Source of the DNA: Geobacter sp. FeAm09
Lineage (GTDB): Bacteria; Desulfobacterota; Desulfuromonadia; Geobacterales; Pseudopelobacteraceae
Direction of reading: 5' to 3'
Length of the DNA: 64,000 nucleotides
Assembly (NCBI RefSeq): GCF_008330225.1
Contig: NZ_CP042466.1
Span: 620,001 to 684,000, forward strand
Numbering within the stretch: the first letter of the stretch is position 1; each line of letters starts with the position of its first letter. Of this stretch, positions 18,741 to 27,727 are shown in pieces. Below the pieces are notes generated by a model that saw nothing but the letters and a program-made list of their open reading frames with translations, was not told where the DNA came from and searched no databases. Made by a program: the position numbers and the translations under genes.

Positions 18741-19420
18741 ACACCAAGCTTCTTGATTTCGGAGTACCGCTTGTGGTGCTGGTGGCGGCAACGGCCCTTA
18801 TTGCCGTCACCGGGGCCGACCTGAAGGCCGCGACGTTTTTTTACATCAACGGCGCCTGGCCCGTGGGGGATGCCCAACCGTGGCACTTCCTGTACCTCTA
18901 CGGCCATTATCCCGCCTATATCCTGGGAGGGGCCGCGTTGGCGCTGTACGTGGCAGGCTTTGCCAAGTCGCACTTGGCGACTTTCAGGAAGGGCGCGGCT
19001 TTCATGGTGATCCTGCTGCTGTTGGGCCCCGGCCTGCTGGTCAACGCTGCCTTCAAGGATTGCTGGGGCCGCCCCCGGCCGCGGGAGGTCGCCCAGTTCG
19101 GCGGGAAACGTGCCTTCCACTCCCCCTGGGAAAGAGGCATTCCGGGCAACGGCAAGTCGTTTCCCTCCGGACACGGCGCCTCGGCCTTTTACCTGGCCAT
19201 GCCGTATTTTGCCCTGCGCCGCCGCTCCCCGCGGATCGCACGGCGGATATTCGTCCTCGGCATGCTGTACGGCATCGTGATGGGAGTGGCCCGCGTCAGT
19301 CAGGGCGGGCATTTCGTCAGCGACATCCTGTGGGCCTGGGGGGTCGTCCACCTCACGGCCGTGGCGCTCTACTACCTGATGGGGCTTGACCGGGAGACCG
19401 CTCCCGCCGGCAGGGGGTGA
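18734..19420 (+). CDS. PAP2-family membrane phosphatase, possible lipid A phosphatase (LpxE/LpxF-like)
   Basis: A 228-residue membrane protein with about six hydrophobic segments and the full acid-phosphatase signature: KDCWGRPRP (KX6RP), PSGHGAS, and RVSQGGHFVSDI (the SRX5HX3D-like third motif). The family includes LpxE and LpxF, which remove the 1- or 4'-phosphate of lipid A at the periplasmic face, but also undecaprenyl-PP phosphatases. Its place between the late acyltransferase and waaA, with ATGCTGA overlap upstream and GTGA overlap downstream, favours a lipid A role. Which phosphate is removed is unknown. The start chosen is ATG 18734. Confidence 0.85.
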   Translation: MLNTKLLDFGVPLVVLVAATALIAVTGADLKAATFFYINGAWPVGDAQPWHFLYLYGHYPAYILGGAALALYVAGFAKSHLATFRKGAAFMVILLLLGPGLLVNAAFKDCWGRPRPREVAQFGGKRAFHSPWERGIPGNGKSFPSGHGASAFYLAMPYFALRRRSPRIARRIFVLGMLYGIVMGVARVSQGGHFVSDILWAWGVVHLTAVALYYLMGLDRETAPAGRG

Positions 19421-20721
19421 CCCCTTCCATGTTCTACGCGGTCTACAACATACTCTCCCTGGTGCTGCTCGTGCCGGTACTCGTCTACCACCTGTACCGC
19501 TCCGTCAGCCGCGGCCGGCCGCCGGCCCTGGGGGAACGTTTCGGGCGTATCCCCCGGACGTTGCCCGACATCATTGCCAACCGGCCGGTGATCTGGCTGC
19601 ACGCCGTGTCGGTGGGGGAAGCCGTTGCCGCCCGGCCGTTGCTCAAGGCCTTGCGCCAGCGCTACCCCGGCCACGCCATCGTGGTTTCCACCACCACCGA
19701 GACCGGCCGCGGGGTGGCCTCCGGCTTCCCCGAAAAGGACCTGTGCATCTACTTCCCGTTCGATTTCCTGCCCGCCGTGCGCCGCACCCTGGACGCCGTC
19801 AAGCCGAAGTTGGTCATCATCATGGAAACCGAGATCTGGCCCAATTTCAACCGGGAGGCCGCCCGCCGCGGCATCCCGGTGATCCTGGCCAACGGCCGCA
19901 TCTCGGATCGCTCCTACGGCCGCTATCTGAAATTCGCCTGGTTCTTCCGCCATGCCCTGGAGTTTTGTTCCCGCCTCTGCATGCAGACCGCCACGGACCG
20001 GGAGCGGGTCATCGCCATCGGAGCTCCGGCGGAGCGGACCCTGGTGCCGGGCAACCTCAAGTACGATATCCCCTGCCGCCAGGTATCCCCGGCAGAGCGG
20101 GCGGCCCTGCGGCAACGCTACGCCATCCCCGGGGGGATGACGGTCATCACGGCCGCCAGTACCCATCCCGGCGAGGAGGAACCGGTCTTGGCCGCCTACC
20201 GGGAGCTCCTGGCGTCGTCCCATGGCCCGCTCATGCTGGTTCTGGTGCCGCGTCATCCCGAACGGGCCGCTCAGGTCGCCGGACTGCTGGAAGAGGCGGG
20301 CCTGCCGTTTCTGCGGCGCACGGCCCTGGCGGGTGACGCCTCCCCGGCGTTTTCCGGCGGATCGGTGCTGCTGGTGGATACGGTGGGGGAGTTGATGGAC
20401 ATGTACGCCCTGTCCGACCTGGCCTTCGTGGGAGGCAGCCTGGTGCCGACCGGCGGCCATAACCTCCTGGAGCCTGCTTCCCTGGGCATACCGTTCATCT
20501 TCGGCCCCCACATGACCAATTTCCGGGAGATCGCGGCACTGGTCCTGAACTGCCGGGCCGGAGTCCGGATCAATGGCCCGGACGAGCTGGCACCGGCCTG
20601 CCGCAGCCTCCTCGACGCCGCCTCCCTGCGCCGGGAACTGGGCGCGAACGGGCTGGCCATGGTGCGGGAAAACGGCGGTGCCACCGAGCGGCACCTGGCG
20701 GTGATCGCCGCATACGTCTGA
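19417..20721 (+). CDS. waaA: 3-deoxy-D-manno-octulosonic acid (Kdo) transferase WaaA
   Basis: A 434-residue GT30 enzyme that adds Kdo from CMP-Kdo to lipid IVA. It has an N-terminal membrane anchor, then RFGRIPRTLPD, the catalytic-base region LHAVSVGEAVAARPL, TTTTETGRGVAS, METEIWPNF and GGHNLLEPASLGIP. The start is either GTG 19417 (overlapping the PAP2 stop) or ATG 19429, four codons later. The number of Kdo residues added cannot be read from sequence. It closes the lipid A operon; a short CCGCC/GGCGG hairpin follows. Confidence 0.94.
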   Translation: MTPSMFYAVYNILSLVLLVPVLVYHLYRSVSRGRPPALGERFGRIPRTLPDIIANRPVIWLHAVSVGEAVAARPLLKALRQRYPGHAIVVSTTTETGRGVASGFPEKDLCIYFPFDFLPAVRRTLDAVKPKLVIIMETEIWPNFNREAARRGIPVILANGRISDRSYGRYLKFAWFFRHALEFCSRLCMQTATDRERVIAIGAPAERTLVPGNLKYDIPCRQVSPAERAALRQRYAIPGGMTVITAASTHPGEEEPVLAAYRELLASSHGPLMLVLVPRHPERAAQVAGLLEEAGLPFLRRTALAGDASPAFSGGSVLLVDTVGELMDMYALSDLAFVGGSLVPTGGHNLLEPASLGIPFIFGPHMTNFREIAALVLNCRAGVRINGPDELAPACRSLLDAASLRRELGANGLAMVRENGGATERHLAVIAAYV

Positions 20722-20819
20722 CGGCCTGTCCAACCGCCGTGAAGAAAGGCGGCAGCGCCCCATGATTATGATTTCTTTGTGGCCATCCCTTTTTGAGGTG
20801 AACCGGCGCTGTTTTTAGG

Positions 20820-20848
20820 TTAAATAATTGAGCCGGATGAAGTATAGT
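20820..20848 (+). promoter_or_regulatory. Putative promoter of the propeller lipoprotein gene
   Basis: TTAAAT (20820-20825), a 17-base spacer and TATAGT (20843-20848). The region 20740-20890 is clearly more AT-rich than the flanking lipid A genes. Confidence 0.4.
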
Positions 20849-20893
20849 AACAAACTTGCACGAACGACAAACAATCGGACGAGGTGTTTTTTT

Positions 20894-22486
20894 ATGCAGA
20901 AGGGCATCTGGCTGGCAGCAGCGTTATTCCTCTCACTGGTCGTTTCCGGGTGCGGCGGCGGGAGCACCGCCACGAGCATCATCGCGAGTCCTGTCGATAG
21001 GTTCACGGTTTCGGACATTTACAAGAAGACGCTTCACGTCACCTCTCCCCTGGGAGCACCCTATACCACGTTCCATACCTATTCGGGCGTCACGAAGTAT
21101 GATTGGAACAGCGATCCTTCGGACACGAGCACCAGGCTTGGGACGTGGTCCGTTTCCGCTACAGACGGTTCGGTCACATTTAGCGACCTTGCTTCGTCAA
21201 CAGTTATCAAAAAATTGACGGGTTTCCAGAAGGTATACGTGGATGCAGCCAAAACGGCCCCGAATTACTGGCTGGTCACCGATGCTGCCAGCCAAAAAAA
21301 TTGCAGGATGTATGTTGATTCGGCAACAACAACGTCAACGTTCAGCACCTATACATCGTCGAATGCCGCACGGTTCAACCTGATGGGAGGGACGATTCAG
21401 GGGACCGCGCTTGCCGCCCCCTTTGCCAATGTTTCAACGGTGGCCGGTGTCACCGGCTCGTCCGGCTTCAGCGACGTTACTCCTGTAAAATTTGGCAGGC
21501 CGGTCGCCATCACCACCACCGATGGGAAGGCCTTTTTTGTCCTGGACAATTATTACAACGACATCCGGATGCTTACGACTGATTCTGGTGGAGCAACGGC
21601 TGTCACGACGCTGAAAACCACGGGGACTACCACCGCGATCGCGCTTAATGCCCCAACCGATATCACCACGGACGGGACCAATCTGTACGTGACGGATACC
21701 AGCAATTACGTGATCCGGAAGATCGTGCTCGATTTCGACGGCAGCGGCAATCCGATCGGTACGGGAACCATGACGACGCTTGCCGGTACCGGCGTCTCCG
21801 GCGCGCTGGACGGCGCCGGCACGACGACGGCGCGTTTCGCATCTCCCACCGGCATCACCACGGACGGCACCAACCTGTATGTCACGGATGATCACGCGAT
21901 CCGCAAGATAGTCATTTCCACCGGCGAAGTTTCGAGCCTGGCCGGTTCCCTCGGCACGGCCGGCTGGACCGCAGACACGGCCACGGGAACATCCGCGCGC
22001 TTCAATTACCCCACGCGCCTTACCACGGACGGCACCAACCTGTATGTATCGGACGTCAATAATTACGTCATCCGCAAGGTCGTGATCGCCACGGGGGAGG
22101 TGACGACGATAGCCGGCAGCCACGGCACCTCCGGCCATGCCGACGGGAACGGGACCAGTGCGACCTTCAGCGGGCCCGAAGGTATCACCACGGATGGGAC
22201 CTATCTGTACGTAACCGACTGGGGACGGGTGATTTACGGCAATCAGGTCGAGGGGCAGACCATCCGCAGGATCGATCTTACCACCGGGAACTATACCGTG
22301 AACACCATAGCCGGCGTGTCGGGGCGTATCAACGTTAAGGATGCCAGTGGCAACCTTCCCGACTCGGGTGCCGACGAATCTTTGGAGAAAGTTTACTTCT
22401 ATTGTCCTGCCGGCATCATCACGGACGGCACCAGCCTTTTTGTGGCGGATGGCCTGAATTACACCATACGGCGGATCTACAACTAG
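20894..22486 (+). CDS. Lipoprotein with six NHL-like beta-propeller repeats
   Basis: A 530-residue protein. ATG 20894 is chosen because GAGGTG precedes it and it gives a lipoprotein signal (hydrophobic stretch then lipobox VVSGCGGG, acylated Cys about residue 20). A linker domain (about 30-190) precedes six imperfect repeats, each with the pattern I-TTDGTNLYVTD...IRKI (for example ITTDGTNLYVTDTSNYVIRK). Six units fit a six-bladed NHL-type propeller on the cell surface or periplasmic side. These domains bind ligands or proteins; no enzymatic motif is seen. It is Ser/Thr/Gly-rich, has its own promoter and a strong terminator, and interrupts the lipid A gene set between waaA and lpxK, so it looks like an insertion. 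Function unknown. Confidence 0.85.
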   Translation: MQKGIWLAAALFLSLVVSGCGGGSTATSIIASPVDRFTVSDIYKKTLHVTSPLGAPYTTFHTYSGVTKYDWNSDPSDTSTRLGTWSVSATDGSVTFSDLASSTVIKKLTGFQKVYVDAAKTAPNYWLVTDAASQKNCRMYVDSATTTSTFSTYTSSNAARFNLMGGTIQGTALAAPFANVSTVAGVTGSSGFSDVTPVKFGRPVAITTTDGKAFFVLDNYYNDIRMLTTDSGGATAVTTLKTTGTTTAIALNAPTDITTDGTNLYVTDTSNYVIRKIVLDFDGSGNPIGTGTMTTLAGTGVSGALDGAGTTTARFASPTGITTDGTNLYVTDDHAIRKIVISTGEVSSLAGSLGTAGWTADTATGTSARFNYPTRLTTDGTNLYVSDVNNYVIRKVVIATGEVTTIAGSHGTSGHADGNGTSATFSGPEGITTDGTYLYVTDWGRVIYGNQVEGQTIRRIDLTTGNYTVNTIAGVSGRINVKDASGNLPDSGADESLEKVYFYCPAGIITDGTSLFVADGLNYTIRRIYN

Positions 22487-22503
22487 GTAACCCGATTGCT
22501 GCT

Positions 22504-22552
22504 GCCTGGGGCCGCCGCCTTGCTTGCCGGCGGCCCCAGGCCTTCGTTTGTC
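22504..22552 (+). terminator. Strong stem-loop terminator after the propeller lipoprotein
   Basis: A perfect 14-bp GC-rich stem (22504-22517 with 22528-22541), a 10-nt loop and a partly T-rich tail (CTTCGTTTGT). It lies immediately before lpxK and places a limit on where lpxK can start. Confidence 0.75.
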
Positions 22553-23648
22553 AGGGTGGATTATTATCATCGGCTCTTTTTCCACATACTGGCGCAGCGT
22601 TGCCACGGGAACGCGAAAGGGGCTTCCCGGGCGCCTGCTGGTCCTTGCCCTGTCTCCCCTGGCCCTGGCGTATGCCTGCATTCAGGCCACCCGCAGCACT
22701 CTCTACCAAAAGCGTATCCTGAAGGCCAGGCGTCTGCCCCGGCCGGTGATCTCGGTGGGCAATATCACCGTGGGGGGCACCGGCAAAACACCCGCCACGG
22801 CGATGATTGCCCGGCTTCTCATCGCCCGCGGCATGAAGGTGGCGGTTCTGTCGCGCGGGTACGGCGGCGCCATGGAAGGGCAGACCGCCATTGTCGCCGA
22901 TGGGGCGGCCATCCGCCTGGATGCCGGGCAGTGCGGCGACGAGCCGTACCTGCTGGCCGCCACGGTGCCCGGCCTGATGGTGGTGATGGGGGCAGACCGG
23001 TACCGCGCCGGCATGCTGGCCATGGCAGAGCTCTCTCCCGATGTGTTCCTGCTGGATGACGGCTTCCAGCACCTCCGCCTCCAGCGCGACCTGAACGTCC
23101 TGCTGGTGGATTGCGCCCATCCCTTCGGCAACGGCCGGACCCTGCCGGCCGGACTGTTGCGGGAGCCAAGGAGGGCGGTGCAGCGGGCCGACCTGATTAT
23201 CCATACCCGCTGCCCCCAGGGTTTTTCTCCGGCACCCCTGGCGGGGAAACCGTCCTGTTCCGCCCGCCATCGGCTGGGCGCGGCCGTCCCCCTGGCGGGC
23301 GGACCTCTGCTCTCCTTCGCTGCCCTGCGGGGCAGAAAGGTCCTGGCTTTTGCCGGCATCGGGGAGCCGGAGCCGTTTTTTCGGGAATTAGACTCTCTGG
23401 GGCTGGACGTGGTACGTGCCATCCCGTTTCCCGATCATGCGGCCTATACCCCCGACCAAGTGGCCGGGCTGACGGCCGCTTTCCGGGCATGCGGCGCCGA
23501 GTACGCCGTGACGACGGAAAAGGACGGGGTGAAACTGCGCCGCATTGCCCCGGAGTTTGCCCGGCAGGTCCTGCTCGCCCGGCTTGAGTTTGTCCTTGAC
23601 GAACCCGCTGTCCTGACGGGGCTGTTGAGCAATTTGCTTCAAAAATAA
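22548..23648 (+). CDS. lpxK: Tetraacyldisaccharide 4'-kinase LpxK
   Basis: A membrane-bound P-loop kinase that phosphorylates the 4' position of the lipid A disaccharide to make lipid IVA. Walker A is VGGTGKTPATAM, then RGYGG, DDGFQH and ATTEKDGVKL-like segments (VTTEKDGVKLR). The start is uncertain. No ATG or GTG lies before the homology. TTG 22524 falls in the loop of a terminator hairpin and is unlikely. TTG 22548 is used here; an ATT at 22560 directly after AGGGTGG is also conceivable. The gene is separated from the other lpx genes by the lipoprotein gene. Confidence 0.9.
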   Translation: MSGWIIIIGSFSTYWRSVATGTRKGLPGRLLVLALSPLALAYACIQATRSTLYQKRILKARRLPRPVISVGNITVGGTGKTPATAMIARLLIARGMKVAVLSRGYGGAMEGQTAIVADGAAIRLDAGQCGDEPYLLAATVPGLMVVMGADRYRAGMLAMAELSPDVFLLDDGFQHLRLQRDLNVLLVDCAHPFGNGRTLPAGLLREPRRAVQRADLIIHTRCPQGFSPAPLAGKPSCSARHRLGAAVPLAGGPLLSFAALRGRKVLAFAGIGEPEPFFRELDSLGLDVVRAIPFPDHAAYTPDQVAGLTAAFRACGAEYAVTTEKDGVKLRRIAPEFARQVLLARLEFVLDEPAVLTGLLSNLLQK

Positions 23649-23694
23649 CCGTTCCTGTGTCAAAATAGATAAATTTATTACAGGATATACACCA

Positions 23695-23889
23695 ATGCTG
23701 CCCGAATACCTGCAATCCATACTTGCCTGTCCCATCTGCACGGGAGAACTCTCTCTCTTCGACGAAGGCCGCTCCATGCTGTGCCGTCCCTGCGGGGTGA
23801 CGTTTCCGATCCGCGAGGGAATCCCGGTGCTGCTGGCGGACGAGGCTGAAGCGCTGCCGCCTGGGGATGCCGGAGAGGATAGCCCATGA
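23695..23889 (+). CDS. Trm112-family small zinc-binding protein
   Basis: A 64-residue protein with two CxxC pairs (CPIC near residue 11 and CRPC near residue 30) and the family pattern LACPICTGEL...FPIREGIPVLL. In eukaryotes Trm112 activates methyltransferases. The bacterial form (E. coli YcaR) is often encoded next to lpxK, as here; its role there is not established. Its stop overlaps the waaF start (ATGA at 23886). Confidence 0.88.
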   Translation: MLPEYLQSILACPICTGELSLFDEGRSMLCRPCGVTFPIREGIPVLLADEAEALPPGDAGEDSP

Positions 23890-24938
23890 AACTTCCGGAA
23901 CGCCACAAGGTCCGCCGCATCCTCATCCGCGCGGTCAACTGGATCGGAGATGCGGTCATGGCGACACCGGCCCTCGGGATGATCCGGGAGTACTATCCCC
24001 AGGCCGAGATCACCGTGCTGGCGAACCCCGCCGTGGCGGAGGTCTTTTCGCCCCACGACTGGGTGGACAAGGTCATGGTCTTTGACCGTCATGGAGCCCA
24101 CCAGGGGGTGCGGGGCAGGTTCAGGCTGGCGTCCGAACTGCGCAAGCGTTCATTCGACATGGCGATCATCCTGCCGAACTCCTTCGATTCCGCCCTGGTG
24201 CCCTGGCTGGCAGGCATACCGGTCAGGCTGGGAAAAAGCAGTGACGGCCGCAGCTTGCTGCTGACCGGCCGCTATTCCCACGATGAAACGCCGCCCCATC
24301 GTCACGAGGTCCAGTACTACCGCAACCTGGTGCGCCACTTCGGCATTACGGGGGAGGATGTGCTGCCGCGCCTGTGCACCACACCGGCGGAGGACGCCGC
24401 CGTCGAGGCCCTGCTGGCCCGTGGGGGCATACCGGCGGGGGCGTGCGTGATCGCCGTCAATCCCGGCGCCACCTACGGATCGGCCAAACGATGGTACCCG
24501 GACCGGTTTGCCGAGGTGGCCCGCCGGCTCGCCGCGGAGTGGCAGGCGCGGATCGTGATCTTCGGCAGCGCCAATGAAGCCGGGATTGCCGCCGAAATAG
24601 AGCAGCGCCTCGAGGGGGGCTGCCTCAATCTGGCCGGCAGGACCACCCTGCGGGAACTGATGGCGCTCATCAAACGCTGTAATTTCATGGTGACCAACGA
24701 TTCCGGCCCGATGCATGTCGCCGCCGCTTTCGGCGTGCCCCTAGTGGCCATTTTCGGTTCCACCGACCATACCGGCACCGCCCCTTATACCGTCAAGGCG
24801 GCCATCGTGCGCAAGGGGGTGGCGTGCGCCCCGTGCAAGCTGCGGGAATGCCCCACCGACCATCGCTGCATGACGGAGGTTACGGCGGACGACGTGGTTG
24901 CAGCGGCGCTTTCCCTGCGGGAAAAACCGCATGGCTGA
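23886..24938 (+). CDS. waaF: Lipopolysaccharide heptosyltransferase II (GT9)
   Basis: A 350-residue GT9 enzyme that adds the second heptose to the LPS inner core from ADP-heptose at the cytoplasmic face. It starts ILIRAVNWIGDAVMATPAL, the WaaF-type N-terminal motif. It carries NPGATYGSAKRWYPDRFAEV in the middle and the sugar-nucleotide site TNDSGPMHVAAAFGVP with IFGSTDHTGTAPY, all typical of WaaF. It overlaps the next glycosyltransferase gene by 8 bases. Confidence 0.92.
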   Translation: MKLPERHKVRRILIRAVNWIGDAVMATPALGMIREYYPQAEITVLANPAVAEVFSPHDWVDKVMVFDRHGAHQGVRGRFRLASELRKRSFDMAIILPNSFDSALVPWLAGIPVRLGKSSDGRSLLLTGRYSHDETPPHRHEVQYYRNLVRHFGITGEDVLPRLCTTPAEDAAVEALLARGGIPAGACVIAVNPGATYGSAKRWYPDRFAEVARRLAAEWQARIVIFGSANEAGIAAEIEQRLEGGCLNLAGRTTLRELMALIKRCNFMVTNDSGPMHVAAAFGVPLVAIFGSTDHTGTAPYTVKAAIVRKGVACAPCKLRECPTDHRCMTEVTADDVVAAALSLREKPHG

Positions 24939-26007
24939 ACGGCTCCACATCATCGAGCCGACGCTGACCGGTGAGGCGGGGCATTGTTTCAGTTTCATAT
25001 CGAGCCTGATCAATGCCGCCGGGGACGAGCCCCTGACCGTATGGTGCGGCCGTTCGGCACAGGTGGCGTTTCCCGAAACGGTTCGGGTCAACCGGTTTTT
25101 CATGCGAAAAATCCGGCGGCTGCAGGCATTGTGGCTCTACCGCAAGCTGCTGAAGGGGCGTGAGCGCATCTTCGTCACGACCGCCGGCCGAACCGACCTC
25201 ATGCTGCTTGACCTGGCGGCCACAGGCCAGATCGCCCCCGGTAGGGTCTACGTCTATATCCACTGGTTCAGGCCGTCCCGGGACAAGCGCGCCCAGTTGG
25301 AAAAACTGGCGCGCCGCCAACCGGAGATCGTCGTGCTGGCGCCCACCGCTTCGGTCTGCGAAGAGCTCAGGGCCGTCGGTTTCAGCCATACCCGGCTTGC
25401 CCCCTATCCCATAACGCCGTGCGAGACCGGGGACCGACCCGGGGCGGACCAGCGGTTCAGCCACCTGCTGTTTGCCGGCGCAGCCCGCGAGGACAAGGGG
25501 TTTCCGGCGGTGGTGGACCTCGTGGAGATGCTTCAGGCCAGAGGGGCGGATATCCCCATTACCCTGCAGACCTCGGCGGAACACTACGACAAGTACGACG
25601 ACGCGACCCGGCAGGCCATCGGGCGGCTGGAAGGATGCGCGTATCCCCATGTCAGGCGTGTTGCCGAAACCCTCTCCCAGGCGGACTACCAGAGGTTGTT
25701 CGCGGGAGCGATCTGTCTCCAGCTGTACTCCCAAAAGGATTTTCGGGACCGCATCAGCGGCGTGACCCTGGATGCCCTGACGAACGGCAGCCCGGTCATC
25801 ACCCTGGCGGATACGTGGATGGCGCGGATTGTCGCCAGGTACGACGCGGGCCTGGTGATCGATGCCGGCACGCCCGAGCACGTGTACCGGGCGGTGATGC
25901 AGGTGCTGGAGAGCTACGGCAGGTATCGGGACAACGCCTTAAAGGCCGGACGGGAGTTGCAGATGAACAACGACGCCGCACATCTTTTGCGTGAATTGTC
26001 GGCCTGA
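24931..26007 (+). CDS. Glycosyltransferase, GT4-like
   Basis: A 358-residue soluble protein. ATG 24931 overlaps the waaF stop. The C-terminal half has a two-Rossmann glycosyltransferase look: LLFAGAAREDKGFPAVVDLV followed by SGVTLDALTNGSPVITLAD, the place of the usual EX7E sugar-nucleotide motif, here weak. No close family assignment was possible by eye. The position between waaF and a WaaE-like GT2 suggests core oligosaccharide assembly. Donor and acceptor unknown. Confidence 0.8.
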   Translation: MAERLHIIEPTLTGEAGHCFSFISSLINAAGDEPLTVWCGRSAQVAFPETVRVNRFFMRKIRRLQALWLYRKLLKGRERIFVTTAGRTDLMLLDLAATGQIAPGRVYVYIHWFRPSRDKRAQLEKLARRQPEIVVLAPTASVCEELRAVGFSHTRLAPYPITPCETGDRPGADQRFSHLLFAGAAREDKGFPAVVDLVEMLQARGADIPITLQTSAEHYDKYDDATRQAIGRLEGCAYPHVRRVAETLSQADYQRLFAGAICLQLYSQKDFRDRISGVTLDALTNGSPVITLADTWMARIVARYDAGLVIDAGTPEHVYRAVMQVLESYGRYRDNALKAGRELQMNNDAAHLLRELSA

Positions 26008-26009
26008 CG

Positions 26010-26795
26010 ATGGCGGAACGTGGCGTACATACCCCCCTGTCGGTCGTCATCATCGCCAAGAATGAGGCCGAACGGCTGGACGCCTGCCTGCAAAGCGCCG
26101 CCTGGGCCGACGAGATCGTGGTGGTGGATTCGGGCAGCAGCGATGCCACCCGCGAAATCGCCCGGCGCTATACGGACAAGGTGTTCGACATCCCCTGGCG
26201 CGGGTTCGGCCCGCAGAAACAGGCGGCCGTCGATCTGGCGACCAACGACTGGATCTTCAACATCGATTGCGACGAACGGCTGACGCCGGGACTGGCTGCC
26301 GAAATACGGGGCATCCTGGCCGCGGACTGCGCTGCCGGGGCCTATTCCGTACCGCGGCGGACCTTTCTCGGCAGCAAAGAGATCAGGCACTGCGGCTGGT
26401 ATCCCGACCGCACCATCCGGCTGTTCGACCGCCGCCGGGCGCGTTTTTCCGACAGCCTGGTGCATGAGCGGGTCGTTACGGAGGCGGAAACCGGCACCTG
26501 CAGGGAACACCTGCTCCACTACTCCTTTGCCGGGGTTGCGCCATTACTGACCAAGCTCAATCACTATACGGAGCTTTCCGCGCGGCAGATGTTCGAACGC
26601 GGAAGGGGGTGCTCGGTTCTGGATATCGTCTTCCGGCCGCTCTTCGCATTGTTCAAGACATACGTGCTGAGACTCGGTTTTCTCGATGGGGTTGAAGGAG
26701 TGGTGGTCTCCGTGTCGAATGCCGTGAGCGTTTTCTACAAGTATGTGAAATTGAGAGAACTGAGGTTGGCCGGCAAGGAGAAAAAGCCGCTATGA
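26010..26795 (+). CDS. Glycosyltransferase family 2 (WaaE/KdtX-like)
   Basis: A 261-residue GT2 enzyme with the N-terminal pattern LSVVIIAKNEAERLDACL, VVVDSGSSDAT and the DxD-like IDCDERLTP. This is the signature of the WaaE/KdtX beta-1,4-glucosyltransferases that modify inner-core heptose. A hydrophobic C-terminal region (about residues 205-235) may associate with the membrane. Two bases separate it from the previous gene and its stop overlaps the next start by 4. Confidence 0.87.
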   Translation: MAERGVHTPLSVVIIAKNEAERLDACLQSAAWADEIVVVDSGSSDATREIARRYTDKVFDIPWRGFGPQKQAAVDLATNDWIFNIDCDERLTPGLAAEIRGILAADCAAGAYSVPRRTFLGSKEIRHCGWYPDRTIRLFDRRRARFSDSLVHERVVTEAETGTCREHLLHYSFAGVAPLLTKLNHYTELSARQMFERGRGCSVLDIVFRPLFALFKTYVLRLGFLDGVEGVVVSVSNAVSVFYKYVKLRELRLAGKEKKPL

Positions 26796-27712
26796 AGCCT
26801 ACGATCCGCATCGATTTTTCGGACTTCAACGGGATAAACAAAAACGACAATTTTTTTACGCGGATTCTTTCGAAGCGGTATCATGTGGAGATCAGCGACC
26901 GGCCCGACCTGTTGATCTATTCGAAAGAAGGCCACCTGCACCGATTGTACAACTGCAAGAAACTTTTCTGGAGCGGGGAGACGATCCTTCCTGACTTTTC
27001 GAGCTGTGACTACGCGATCACCACGTTCAATTTGGCCGATCCGCGTCATCTCCGGGTTCCCTATTATGTAACGAATTGTGCGTGCCGGCCGGAAAATCTT
27101 TTCAAGACCCCTGAGGAAATAGATCGCATTGTCGATTCGGAAAGAAAGTTTTGCTCCTTCGTCGTCTCCAACGGCAACCCGAAGCGTGCCGGCCGGCGTA
27201 TTGATTTTTTCCACGCCCTGAGCCGGTACAAGCATGTTGATTCGGCCGGCAAGGCGCTTAACAATATGCAGTGGCTCCTGCCCGCCGGTGAACAGGCAAA
27301 ACACGCTTTTCTGCAAGGTTACAAATTTACCATCTGTTTTGAGAACAAGCAGGCGGAAGGGTACACCACCGAGAAGCTGGTGGATGCCATGTGGGCCCGC
27401 TGTATTCCCATCTATTGGGGGAACCCGCAGGTCGGCGAGGAGTTCAACACAAAAAGTTTTTTATCCCTCAACGACTTCTCCCGTGAAGAGGAACTGATTG
27501 AACGCATTATCGAAGTCGACTGTGATGACAGGCTTTACCGGGAAATGCTTGAAGAACCGTATTTCAACAACAACGCGGTGAACATCTGCTATGACGAAGA
27601 GCGGATAGGTGACTTTTTCGACAAGATCCTGGGCGATGCCACGCCGCCTATCAGCCGGCGGCGGAAATCATATATTTGGGGCCGCTGGACAGCCGCCAAA
27701 ATGATGAAGTAA
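26792..27712 (+). CDS. Glycosyltransferase family 10 (alpha-1,3-fucosyltransferase-like)
   Basis: A 306-residue protein whose centre carries the GT10 donor-binding signature KFTICFENKQAEGYTTEKLV then DAMWARCIPIYWGNPQVG (about residues 175-213). GT10 enzymes transfer fucose, or a similar deoxy sugar, from a GDP-sugar. The N-terminal half is divergent, as is usual for acceptor-binding domains. G+C is lower than in the neighbouring lipid A genes. No GDP-fucose synthesis genes are in the window, so the donor could differ. Confidence 0.85.
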   Translation: MKPTIRIDFSDFNGINKNDNFFTRILSKRYHVEISDRPDLLIYSKEGHLHRLYNCKKLFWSGETILPDFSSCDYAITTFNLADPRHLRVPYYVTNCACRPENLFKTPEEIDRIVDSERKFCSFVVSNGNPKRAGRRIDFFHALSRYKHVDSAGKALNNMQWLLPAGEQAKHAFLQGYKFTICFENKQAEGYTTEKLVDAMWARCIPIYWGNPQVGEEFNTKSFLSLNDFSREEELIERIIEVDCDDRLYREMLEEPYFNNNAVNICYDEERIGDFFDKILGDATPPISRRRKSYIWGRWTAAKMMK

Positions 27713-27727
27713 CAAGAGAACTGCCCC

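Noticed and set aside
22402-23059. Frames overlapping the 5' end of lpxK
   Set aside because: They run through the terminator hairpin and are out of frame with the LpxK Walker A motif.
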